From the NCBI GenBank assembly GCA_021325385.1, contig JAJPHH010000017.1:1-62056 (forward strand): DNA of 62,056 bases. Direction: 5' to 3'. Shown here piece by piece: positions 44,062-52,675 of this stretch. The notes under the pieces were generated by a model that was not told the DNA's origin, made no database searches, and worked only from the letters and a program-made list of their open reading frames with translations. The first letter of the stretch is position 1; each line of letters begins with the position of its first letter. This stretch comes from Alphaproteobacteria bacterium (GTDB taxonomy: Bacteria; Pseudomonadota; Alphaproteobacteria; Rhizobiales; Beijerinckiaceae). Made by a program: the position numbers and the translations under genes.

Positions 44062-45241
44062 ATGGCGGATTTACCGGCGCACCAAAAAGCGCGGCATGTG
44101 AGCCGCGAGGAACTGTACACGCTGGTCTGGCAGAGCTCGATGAGTCGTCTTGCGAACGAGTTCGGAATCACCGGCAATGGACTTGCCAAGACATGCGATA
44201 GAATGGACGTGCCATATCCACCACGGGGCTATTGGGCCAAAAGGGAGGCAGGCAAGCCTGTAGTTACATTCAAGCTACCACCTCGCAGGGACGGCATTCC
44301 GCAGGCAACGGATATCTACCCCACGCCTCCCAAACCAGCGCCGTTACCGGGAGCCGAGAGGTCCGCGACGGTTGCCGTCGCGAAGGTAGAAGCGATTGCC
44401 GTGCCAGATGCCCTGGATGACCTTCCATCCACGAGTGAAGGCGTGGATTGTGGAGCACAAGAAACTGCAGAGAGAACGCGAACAAGAGAGCAAACGGCGA
44501 AGGCACGAAACCTGGTGGACGCCCCGATTGCTTCCCGATCTGTCCGAACGTGACCTATATCGCTTCCGGGTCACAAGCGCGATTTTTACGGGCGTCGAGA
44601 AAGCCGGCGGCAAAGTTGAGAAGTCGCCGATGACGGGGAGGGTAACTCTTGAGATTGCGGGCCACGCCGTTGAATGTTCGATCGTAGAGAAGTTAGTGAA
44701 GTCGCTTAAGCAGCGCGACGAAACACGGAAGTGGACAGCTTATCCCGACCACCATCAATCCGGCCTCGACTCGTCAGGCTTTCTGCGCGTGTCGATCACT
44801 ACGTACCTGGATGGCCGGCAGCCTCAATGGATCGAAAGCCAGAAGACAAAAATTGGCGACATGCTGCCTGAGATCGTCGGCACCATCATGGCAGCGGGAC
44901 CAATCCTAGAACAGCAGAAGCGCGAACGCGAGGAGCAGCAGAAGCGGTATCGGGAGGAAGAGGCGCGGCGCTACGAGGCCAGGCGTCTTAGGGAAATCGA
45001 CGACAAACGCTGGAATAAGCTCTGCGAGTTTGCAGCGAATTGGGAAAAGCGCGACAGGTTCCTTGTGTTTCTAGCCGAAGTGGAGAAGCGCGCCTTCGGC
45101 GAAGACGACATTATCGTCGGGGACAAAGCCTTGAGCGATTGGATCGCATGGGCAAAAGAACGGGCGGAGGCGCTCGATCCGCTCTGTCGGGGCGCAGCCG
45201 GGATGTTCGATACGATTTCAAAGGTTTCGCAATGGTCATGA
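44062..45241 (+). pseudogene. Unknown island gene split by a single-base frameshift
   Basis: The first frame runs from ATG 44062 (MADLPAHQKARHVSREELYTLVWQ...). It has a short HTH-like segment, LANEFGITGNGLAKTCDRMDVPYPPRGYWAK, recognisable in island-borne proteins. At 44425-44426 (GACCTTCCATCC) one extra C switches the frame; removing it gives DLHPRVKAWIVEHKK and an uninterrupted 390-odd-residue protein to 45241. The C-terminal half is helical, with a charged coiled-coil (QQKREREEQQKRYREEEARR). GC content is lower than in the flanks. Function is unknown; it may be DNA-binding. A sequencing error is possible. Confidence 0.7.
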
Positions 45242-45347
45242 AGGAAGGGCGTTATGGCGAGGCGAGCGTCAGGCGCCCAGCTGATCGCACATTGTCAAGG
45301 ACGCGCGATTTGCGCAGGCGGATAAGTTCCAACCAGCCATGGTGAAG

Positions 45348-45424
45348 TGGCGCGCCCGAAGGGATTCGAACCCCTGACCTCTGCCTTCGGAGGGCAACGC
45401 TCTATCCAGCTGAGCTACGGGCGC
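45348..45424 (-). tRNA. tRNA-Arg (anticodon CCG)
   Basis: The minus strand folds as a full cloverleaf. The acceptor GCGCCCG (from 45424) pairs with CGGGCGC, the D-arm is GCTCAGCTGGATAGAGC, the anticodon loop is CTCCGAA (CCG, reads CGG), and the T-arm is GGGGTTCGAATCCC. The CCA end is encoded (45348-45350). Its 3' end points to the decayed island at 43.2-45.3 kb, the usual orientation for an integration site. Confidence 0.95.
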
Positions 45425-45498
45425 ATGGCCGGCGGGCCGGCTGGAAAGCTCATAGCCGATTTGCGCCGAAGGCGAAACCCGCTTTTACCGCCTCGGCT

Positions 45499-46425
45499 TC
45501 AGGCCGCCAGACCCTGGGCTTCGCGCTCGGCGCCGAAATAAGCGAGGTAGCGCTGCTCGATCGCCGCGACCGGCAGGATGACGAAGACGTCGGTCGTGCC
45601 GAATTTCGAATCGATCACCGCCTCCGGCGCGAAGCTTGCGCCGAGGCGCAGATAGCCTTTGACCAGCGGCGGCAAGGCGCGGACCGCCTGGCGCGGGTCG
45701 ATCGCGCCTCCTGGGAGCATCGCCATGGCGACGCCGCGGCCGGGCGCGGCGGCGACCCGCCATTCCTCGGCGGCCTTGGCCGAAGCCGCGAGATAGCTGA
45801 GCGCCACGGCGTGGGCGGCGGGCTCGCAGCCGTCCAAGCTGGCGCAGCCGAACATCGCCTCGACGCCGTGACGGCGGGCGTAAAGCCACACGCCCCGCCA
45901 CAGCAATTCCAGCGTCGGCTTGTTGCGGTAGCCCGGCGCGACGCAAGAGCGGCCGAGCTCCAGAAATCGCATGCCGGGATGGCGCGCCAGCATCGGCGCG
46001 ATCTCGAATTCCGCGGCGCTGTAGAAGCCGAAATGCGCTGCCGCCGCGTCCTGGCGCAGCAGGCGGTAGACGCCGACGACCTCCGGCTTGCCTCCTCCGG
46101 CCCGCGCGTGGTCGACGGCGATGAGATGGTCGCAGACCCGGTCGAACGGGCAGACGTCGCGCCGGATCAGCCGGGCTGTCGGGTCAGGCGTCGCGCCGCC
46201 TTCCTCGAAGAAAACCTGGTAGCGCAGCCTCTGCGCCTGGCGGATTTCCTTCTTGGTCGTCGCGAGCCGGACTTCGAGCGAGCCGATCCGGCCGAGGCTC
46301 GCCGGCAATCCCTTCAGATCGCGGACTAACGTCGCCGGCGGCCGCGGCAAAATTCCCGGCATGGCGCGCGCGCTCGCGCCGATTCGCGGCAACTCCATGG
46401 CTTGGCCCCCGATTCGCCTCTTCAT
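45499..46425 (-). CDS. olsB: Ornithine-lipid N-acyltransferase OlsB-like (GNAT fold)
   Basis: This 308-residue protein uses acyl-ACP to acylate an amine head group, giving lyso-ornithine lipid, a phosphorus-free membrane lipid. Family motifs are [62 protein letters not shown] and [13 protein letters not shown]. The C-terminal RYLAYFG segment is also typical. ATG 46425 is used; ATG 46398 ([10 protein letters not shown]), preceded by a G-run, is possible. Confidence 0.82.
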   Translation of the reverse strand: MKRRIGGQAMELPRIGASARAMPGILPRPPATLVRDLKGLPASLGRIGSLEVRLATTKKEIRQAQRLRYQVFFEEGGATPDPTARLIRRDVCPFDRVCDHLIAVDHARAGGGKPEVVGVYRLLRQDAAAAHFGFYSAAEFEIAPMLARHPGMRFLELGRSCVAPGYRNKPTLELLWRGVWLYARRHGVEAMFGCASLDGCEPAAHAVALSYLAASAKAAEEWRVAAAPGRGVAMAMLPGGAIDPRQAVRALPPLVKGYLRLGASFAPEAVIDSKFGTTDVFVILPVAAIEQRYLAYFGAEREAQGLAA

Positions 46426-46454
46426 AAAGGGGAGAGCACAGCCGTCCGAATGAA

Positions 46455-48230
46455 TTATGACGACGCGGCGCGGGCCGGCGCGGCGAGCCTGACCGCGTCG
46501 ATCGTCTCGGCGAGCTTGGCGAGATCAAAAGGCTTGACCAGGAATTCGTCGACGCCGGCGGCGAGGCAGGCGCGCCGATCCGATTCCATCGCGTTCGCGG
46601 TCAAGGCGATGATCGGCGTGGGTCGCGCGCCATGCTCGCGCTCGACGCGCCGGATCGCCCGGGTCGCCTCGCAGCCGTCGAGGCCGGGCATTTTGATATC
46701 CATCAAGATCAGGTCGAAACGCGGCCGCTCGCCGCGCGCCGCCGCCGCGCCGAGCCTCGCCGCCTCGCGCCCGTCATGAGCGCGCGCCACGTCGAAGCCG
46801 AGGCGGCGCAGCGCCTTCTGGGCGATCGTCGCGTTGATGTCGTTGTCCTCGGCCAGCAGCGCGCGGAGCAGGCTGCGGCCGGCGGCCGGCGCGGTCGCTG
46901 GCGGCTTGGCCGCGGGCGCGGCGGCGAACTCCGTCGCCAGCCGATCGAATAGGGAGCGCGCCCGGACCGGCTTGACCAGCCAGCCGTCGAAGCCGCGCAG
47001 GGAGGCGTCGCCGAAGGCGCGGCGCTCGAACGGCGAAAACAGGACCAGGCTCTTCGGCGTCCCGGCGGCGCGCGCAGCGAGGGCCAGGCGATTGATCGCC
47101 TCGACGCCGAGCGCGCAATCGACGATGACCAGATCCGGATGCGGCCCGGCGGCGAGCGCCGCGAGGCCGTCGTCCAGCCCCTCGGCCCGGCGGACCTCGA
47201 CGCCCGCTTCGCCCAGCCGGGCGGCGAGCGCCGGCGCTTCAAAAGGCGAATGGGCGACAATCAGGGCGCGCGTTCCGGCGAATTTGGGCGGACGCGCCTC
47301 AGCCTGCGCCTTCTCCGGCGCCTCGCGAACTTTGAGCGGGACGGCGAAGCTGAACGCGGAGCCGCCGCCGGGATTGTCGGCCAAGGTCAATTCGCCGCCC
47401 ATCAGGCTGACGATGCGCCGCGAAATGGCGAGGCCGAGCCCCGCGCCCTCATGCGGCCGCGCGTTCGAGCTGTCGCCTTGCTCGAAGTCTTCGAAAATGA
47501 CGGCGCGGCGGTCGACCGGCACGCCCGGACCGGTGTCGACGACCTTGAAGTGCAGGCGACCGTCCGCCTCGCGCGAGACGCTGACGCCGACGCCGCCCTG
47601 CTCGGTGAACTTCACCGCATTGCCGGCAAGATTGGTCAAGACCTGGCGCAGGCGCAGGGCGTCGCCGAGCACGATGCGGGGCGCGTCGGCGGCGACCGAG
47701 GCGGCGATTTCGAGGCCCTTGCTTTGCGCGCGCGGGGCGAGCAACTCGACGACGCCTTCGACGAGCTGATGGAGGTCGAACGGCTCGCTGACGAGATCGA
47801 GCCGGCCCGCCTCGATCTTCGAGAAATCGAGAATTTCGTCGATGAGCCGCACCAGCGCCGAGCCGGAGCTGCGGATCGCCTCGACATAGCTCTGATGTTC
47901 TGGATCGAGCGGCGCCTCGCGGAGGAGGTCGGCCATGCCGAGAATACCGTTGAGCGGGGTGCGGATTTCGTGGCTGACCGTGGCGAGAAAGCGCGATTTG
48001 GCTTCGCTCGCCGCCTCGGCGCGCTCGCGCGCCTCGGCCTCCGCCTTCAGCCGCCAGACCTCGTCGCGCAAGGCTTCGCTCGCCGCCTCGGCCTTGGCGG
48101 CGCGCGCTTCGGCCTGGCTGCGCAGGCGCGACAGACCGAGCGCCACGGCGAGCGCCAAAGCAAGGCTCGGCCCCGCCGCGATCGCGAGGGCCTGCGCCGA
48201 AACAAGCAGCGAAATGGTGTTTGAATCCAT
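46455..48230 (-). CDS. Membrane-anchored hybrid sensor histidine kinase
   Basis: This 591-residue protein has one N-terminal membrane helix (about 8-33), a coiled-coil rich in Ala/Glu (34-80), and a HisKA domain with the phospho-acceptor in FLATVSHEIRTPLNGILGM. An ATPase domain (NLAGNAVKFTEQGG, DTGPGVP, GAGLGLAIS) follows. Then come a degenerate receiver-like domain (about 325-440) and a canonical C-terminal receiver with the phosphorylated Asp in LILMDIKMPGLDG and Lys in FLVKPFD. No periplasmic sensor is present. The cognate regulator is not nearby. Confidence 0.9.
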   Translation of the reverse strand: MDSNTISLLVSAQALAIAAGPSLALALAVALGLSRLRSQAEARAAKAEAASEALRDEVWRLKAEAEARERAEAASEAKSRFLATVSHEIRTPLNGILGMADLLREAPLDPEHQSYVEAIRSSGSALVRLIDEILDFSKIEAGRLDLVSEPFDLHQLVEGVVELLAPRAQSKGLEIAASVAADAPRIVLGDALRLRQVLTNLAGNAVKFTEQGGVGVSVSREADGRLHFKVVDTGPGVPVDRRAVIFEDFEQGDSSNARPHEGAGLGLAISRRIVSLMGGELTLADNPGGGSAFSFAVPLKVREAPEKAQAEARPPKFAGTRALIVAHSPFEAPALAARLGEAGVEVRRAEGLDDGLAALAAGPHPDLVIVDCALGVEAINRLALAARAAGTPKSLVLFSPFERRAFGDASLRGFDGWLVKPVRARSLFDRLATEFAAAPAAKPPATAPAAGRSLLRALLAEDNDINATIAQKALRRLGFDVARAHDGREAARLGAAAARGERPRFDLILMDIKMPGLDGCEATRAIRRVEREHGARPTPIIALTANAMESDRRACLAAGVDEFLVKPFDLAKLAETIDAVRLAAPARAASS

Positions 48231-48694
48231 GAACCCGTCAGCCGTCGCGCTTCGGCCGGGAGGGGCGTCAGCATGGGCTAAATTGGCAGGGCGCGGTTGA
48301 GAAAGGGTTTCCGAGATGGATCAAAGAGATGGCAGGGGACCGGCGGGCGGGCTCTCGCTTGCTCCATTCGAGCAAGAACCAGCGCTCGAAAGCTTTGTCT
48401 GAGGCGACCAGGAACCCTGCGCCGACCGTCGCGCTCCGCCCCTGACCTCCGCGGGACCGTGGCTGCGCTCATGTTGACGACAATGACATCGAATTGTCAT
48501 TTTTGCCCATAGATCAAACGATCGGCCTGCTCCAGCATAGTGGGCCGCGGGCAGGGAGGACGATGTTAGGTTAACCGGCGAGCCTTAAGCCGTTAGCGGA
48601 GATGAATGTTTGCGCCGACGTGTTTTGTTTAGTCTAGCCCCTTCCAACTTCAAACATGTTTATCTCCCATAGCGGAGCAGAACGAACCGCGCGC
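48231..48694. other. Intergenic region between histidine kinase and yifB-type gene
   Basis: These 464 bp carry no convincing gene. An AT-rich stretch covers about 48590-48670. A small hairpin, AATGACA (48482-48488) with TGTCATT (48495-48501), is followed by a short T-run to 48504. It could be a weak rightward terminator, but no rightward gene precedes it. Confidence 0.5.
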
Positions 48695-50233
48695 TCACGC
48701 CGCGATCGCCGCCCGCTCGCCGCCGAGGCGGTACGACAGCGCTTCGGCCAGATGCGCTCGCCCGACGGCGCCGCCGCCGTCGAGATCGGCGAGGGTGCGG
48801 GCGAGTTTTAGCACACGATGATAGCCGCGGGCGGAAAGCCGCGTGCGTTCGGCGGCGTCGCGCAGCAGGGCGAGCGCCGCAGAATCGGCGTCGAGGACTT
48901 GCTCGACCGTTCCCGCCGGCGCGGCGGCGTTGCAGGCGACATGCGGCAGGCCGAGGCCGCGATAGCGCTCGACCTGGATCTCGCGCGCCGCGGCGACGCG
49001 CTCGGCCACCTCGGCCGAGCCTTCGGCCGGCGCGGGCAACAGAAGATCGGCGGCGGTCACGGCCGGCACGTCGATCGTCAGATCGAAACGGTCGATGAGC
49101 GGGCCCGAGAGCCGCGCTTGGTACTGCGCCGCGCAGCGCGCATTCGGCCCGCGCGAGCAGGAATAGCCCGGCTCGTTGGCGTGGCCGCAGCGGCAGGGAT
49201 TCATCGCCGCGATCAATTGGAATCGGGCTGGATAGACGATGCGGTGGTTGGCCCGGGCGATCGCGACTTCGCCCGTCTCGAGCGGCTGGCGCAGGCTGTC
49301 GAGGACCTGCGGCGCAAATTCCGGCAATTCGTCGAGGAAAAGCACGCCCTGATGGGCGAGCGAAATCTCGCCCGGCTTGGCGTGGACGCCGCCGCCGACC
49401 AGGGCCGCCATCGACGCGGAATGATGCGGCGCGCGGAACGGGCGCCGGTCGGTCAAGGCGCCGCCGGCGAGGCTGCCCGCGATCGAATGGATCATCGAGA
49501 CTTCGAGCAGTTCGCGCGCCGAGAGCGGCGGCAGGATCGACGGCAGCCTTTGCGCCAGCATCGACTTGCCGGCGCCGGGCGAGCCGCTCATCAGCAGGTT
49601 ATGACCGCCCGCGGCCGCGACTTCGAGCGCCCGCTTGGCGTTCTCCTGGCCTTTGATGTCGCGGAGATCGGGCGAGGGGCCGCTCGGCGCGCGCAGAGCC
49701 GGTTGAGGCCGCGCCAGCACTTGCGTTCCCTTGAAATGATTGGCGAGCTGGATGAGCGAGCGCGGCGCGAGAATGTCGAGCTCGCTCGACGCCCAGGCTG
49801 CCTCGGGTCCTGACGCCGCCGGACAGATCAGGCCCTGGCCGCGCGAATTGGCGGCGATCGCGGCCGGCAGCGCGCCGGCGACCGCGCTGACCGCGCCGTC
49901 CAGAGCCAATTCGCCGATGACGGTATAGTTCTGCAGCGCGTCCGACGGGATCGCGCCGATCGCCGCCATCACCGCGAGCGCGATCGGCAGGTCGTAATGG
50001 CTGCCTTCTTTCGGCATGTCGGCGGGCGCGAGATTGACGGTGATGCGTTTGGCGGGCAAAGCCAGGCCCGAGGCGTTGAGCGCGGCGCGCACCCGCTCGC
50101 GCGATTCGCCGACCGCCTTGTCGGCGAGGCCGACCACCATGAAGGCGATGGCGCCGGGCGCGATCTGCACCTGGACGTCGACGGGCCGCGCCTCGATGCC
50201 TTCGAAAGCCACTGTCGATACGCGCGCGACCAT
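48695..50233 (-). CDS. comM: YifB/ComM-family AAA+ Mg-chelatase-like ATPase
   Basis: This 512-residue protein starts MVARVSTVAFEGIEA. The N-terminal ChlI/Lon-protease-like domain (VDVQVQIAPGAIAFMVVGLAD, NLAPADMPKEGSHYDLPIAL) is followed by AAA+ ATPase Walker A GSPGAGKSMLAQ, Walker B VLFLDELPEF, CRCGHANEPGYSC, and the C-terminal lid domain. ComM promotes branch migration in natural transformation. The 34-residue upstream extension is discarded because the family begins at MVARV. Confidence 0.9.
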   Translation of the reverse strand: MVARVSTVAFEGIEARPVDVQVQIAPGAIAFMVVGLADKAVGESRERVRAALNASGLALPAKRITVNLAPADMPKEGSHYDLPIALAVMAAIGAIPSDALQNYTVIGELALDGAVSAVAGALPAAIAANSRGQGLICPAASGPEAAWASSELDILAPRSLIQLANHFKGTQVLARPQPALRAPSGPSPDLRDIKGQENAKRALEVAAAGGHNLLMSGSPGAGKSMLAQRLPSILPPLSARELLEVSMIHSIAGSLAGGALTDRRPFRAPHHSASMAALVGGGVHAKPGEISLAHQGVLFLDELPEFAPQVLDSLRQPLETGEVAIARANHRIVYPARFQLIAAMNPCRCGHANEPGYSCSRGPNARCAAQYQARLSGPLIDRFDLTIDVPAVTAADLLLPAPAEGSAEVAERVAAAREIQVERYRGLGLPHVACNAAAPAGTVEQVLDADSAALALLRDAAERTRLSARGYHRVLKLARTLADLDGGGAVGRAHLAEALSYRLGGERAAIAA

Positions 50234-51390
50234 GCCGCCCCTCGCATGCAGCTGCCGCCTTGCCGCCGGCTGGAGAACATTTGCAGAACGTGGACGGGAA
50301 TGCAAGAGGAGAGGCGAAGATAATTTGGACGCCAAATTCTGCCGTCGTGACTCTCATGCTGATTTTGTCCCGCCCCTTGTCGACCTGCCGGAGGCGAGTC
50401 GAACTTCCCCGAGCGGAGCGGGGTTCGGGACGCCCCTTGTCCCGACCCTTGCAGAAGGTCGCCGCGCGCAGCCAGGGTCTAGGAAAGCGCGCAGCAACCC
50501 GCAGCCACGCGCAAGCTCGCGGAGCGAGCGAGCATGGCGAGGATTGCGAGCACTGGACCTTGACCCCGGCGAGCACGGCGGCATTTGGACGTTCAGTTTT
50601 TCGCATCCAGTCCTTATGGGCGGGGCTCAATCTGGCCCTAGCGTCGCTCACGATAAGGACCGCCGCGACGAATGCGCCTCATTCACCTCATGCCGTGTGC
50701 CGCCGTGCTCGCCGGCGTCAAGCTGCGCTCCTCGCAATCCTCGCCATGCTCGGCGCGCTGACGCGCGCCTGCGCGTGGCTCCGGGTTGCTCCGGCGCTCC
50801 CTTGACCCCGGCTGCGCGCGCCGGCCTTCTGGAAGTGTCGGGGCGAGGGGCATGCCCTCGCTCCGCTGGGAAGTTCGACTCGCCTCCGGCGGGTCGAACA
50901 AGGGGCAGGCCGATCGCGTCGCAGTCGTTAGCATTCTTTGCAATCGCCGATTAGCGACGTCCGATGACGGACTTACGAGAAAGGTACGAATAATTCCTTC
51001 TTAAAACGCTCCGCTTCGACTATTATCCTCGTCGTTGCGAAGAGGCGTTGACGCTATCGGCCTCGCCGATGCGCAGCCGTACGTATGAAAGGATTTGGAA
51101 AACGCATTCCAAGTTTTTTCTCTCCTAAGCCATTGGAATCGCCCAAAACGGCCAAAGAAAGGTTTGCAAAAATTTGGAGGGCGCATTGCGACGCCATTGA
51201 TAGGAAAGGCGCTTTTCAAACGAGAAACTTGGCGGACTGGCTATTTTGTCGTCCTCCACGGATTTTCCAAATTTTTGCCGTCGGCGCCTGCAGGCCAACG
51301 CAGTCTTGGACGGATAAGCCCGAAACCATCACGCTCTCGGTACGATCTCAATTACGACATCGCGCTCCATCTGACATTCCCTTCAGCCCC
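50234..51390. other. 1.16-kb gene-free region containing a large inverted repeat
   Basis: No conserved protein is found in either strand. It holds a ~530-bp imperfect inverted repeat (50373-50905), followed by a lower-GC stretch (about 50990-51340) with A/T-rich runs, leading into the rsmE start at 51391. The shadow frames are dominated by repeat-derived Arg/Pro/Ala sequence. Confidence 0.6.
50373..50905. repeat. Large imperfect inverted repeat (arms about 210 bp)
   Basis: The left arm is 50373-50582 and the right arm 50699-50905, with about 116 bp between. The outer ends match as CCCCTTGT-CGACC / CCCCTTGTTCGACCCGCCGG and then GGAGGCGAGTCGAACTTCC. The inner ends match as GCGAGCACGGCGGC on both. 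Blocks such as AGCATGGCGAGGATTGCGAG are identical. Overall identity by eye is about 80 percent with small indels. It could be two oppositely oriented copies of a dispersed intergenic repeat. Confidence 0.85.
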
Positions 51391-52137
51391 ATGGCCCGCA
51401 CCGACTTCACCTCCCCCCGCCTCTTCATCGACGCGCCCCTCGCCGAGGGCGCCCGCCTTCCGCTCGATTCCGCCCAGGCCAACTATCTCCTCAATGTCCT
51501 GCGCCTCGCCGAAGGCGCGCGCGTTCTTGTCTTCAACGGCCGCGACGGCGAATTCGCGACCTCCCTCCATCTCGCCTCGCGTAGGAGCGCCGCGCTCGCC
51601 GTCGGCGCGCGCCTGAGGCCGCAAGAAACCGCGCCTGACCTCGACCACCTCTTCGCTCCGCTCAAGCATGCGCGGCTCGACTACATGGCGCAGAAGGCGG
51701 TGGAGATGGGCGCGCGGCGGCTGCGGCCGGTGATGACCCGCCGCACCCAGGCGAGCCGCGTCAATATCGAGCGGCTGCGCGCCAATGCGATCGAGGCTTG
51801 CGAGCAGTGCGGGGTGATCTGGATTCCGCAGATCGAGAAAGAAGCGCCGCTCGAAAGGGCGCTCGCCGATTGGCCGGCCGACCGTCTGCTGATTTTCTGC
51901 GACGAAGAGGCGCCGCTCGGCGATCCGATCGAAGCGCTGTCCACGGTCGGCCCGCGCGGCCGGCCGCTGGCTCTGCTGATCGGTCCGGAAGGCGGTTTCG
52001 ACGATGACGAGCGCGCGGCGATTCTGAGCTTGCCGCAGATTCTGCGGCTTTCGCTCGGGCCTCGCATCTTGCGCGCCGACACGGCCGCGGTCGCGGCTTT
52101 GGCGCTCATTCAGGCGCGGCTCGGCGATTGGCGGTGA
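51391..52137 (+). CDS. rsmE: 16S rRNA m3U1498 methyltransferase RsmE
   Basis: This 248-residue SPOUT methyltransferase has an N-terminal PUA-like domain (FTSPRLFIDAPL, NYLLNVLRLAEGARVLVFNGRDGEF) and a C-terminal knot with LIGPEGGFDDDERAAI and LSLGPRILRADTAAVAAL, the SAM-binding trefoil signature. It methylates U1498 in the ribosomal A-site region. ATG 51391 is chosen over 51085 because the extra 102 residues match no family and lie in the repeat-flanking region. Confidence 0.93.
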   Translation: MARTDFTSPRLFIDAPLAEGARLPLDSAQANYLLNVLRLAEGARVLVFNGRDGEFATSLHLASRRSAALAVGARLRPQETAPDLDHLFAPLKHARLDYMAQKAVEMGARRLRPVMTRRTQASRVNIERLRANAIEACEQCGVIWIPQIEKEAPLERALADWPADRLLIFCDEEAPLGDPIEALSTVGPRGRPLALLIGPEGGFDDDERAAILSLPQILRLSLGPRILRADTAAVAALALIQARLGDWR

Positions 52138-52300
52138 GCCGGCGCCGGGCCGATGTGGCGCAATCGCCACCATGGTAAAAAAACCGCAACTGGCGGGCGC
52201 CGCCGCCCAGAAGGCGCCATGAAGTCGGCTCAACCGTGGCGTATCTATTTCGGCGAGTCGCGGCGGATCGCGGCGACGATGGGCGGATAAGAGGCTGGGG

Positions 52301-52675
52301 ATGGGTCGTTGCGGTTTGGGGTTGCTGGCGGCGTTGGCGATGATTGAAGCGGCCGCGGCGCAGGAGGCGCCGTCAAGCGCGTCGGGCGACCAGGCCGCGG
52401 CCGCCGCCAACGCTCATTGCGCGGCTTTGGGACCAGGCTTTTTCGCGGTCGCCGGCTCGTCCGCCTGCATGCGAATCAGCGGCCATGTCAGCGCCGGCGC
52501 CGGCTTCGCGACAGCGGGGGCGAGCGGCCACGCGCTCGCCGCGCCTGCGACCGGCAGCTTCACCGAAGAAGGCGTCTCGGGGGATATCCGCTTCGACACG
52601 CCGATCGGCCCAGGCCGCGTCTACATCCATGTCCGCAACGCGAACGGGTCGCGCTGGCTGACCGACGCTCAGTAA
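52301..52675 (+). CDS. Small porin-like exported protein (N-terminal porin_2 motif only)
   Basis: This 124-residue protein has a signal peptide (LLAALAMIEAAAAQEAP) followed by CAALGPGFFAVAGSSACMRISGHVSAGAGF. This is the start motif of alphaproteobacterial porins, with the two disulfide Cys, and is followed by strand-like sequence ending RVYIHVRNANGSRW. Full porins exceed 300 residues. The frame simply ends at a stop and no barrel remainder follows before gshA on the other strand. It is a truncated porin or a genuine mini-protein. Confidence 0.65.
   Translation: MGRCGLGLLAALAMIEAAAAQEAPSSASGDQAAAAANAHCAALGPGFFAVAGSSACMRISGHVSAGAGFATAGASGHALAAPATGSFTEEGVSGDIRFDTPIGPGRVYIHVRNANGSRWLTDAQ

Noticed and set aside
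48482-48504. Small hairpin with T-run as a true terminator
   Set aside because: It would terminate rightward transcription, but the nearest genes on both sides are leftward, and the 7-bp AT-rich stem is weak.
51001-51219. Minus-strand 72-residue frame as a small gene
   Set aside because: No ribosome site, no family features, and composition that follows the local base composition.
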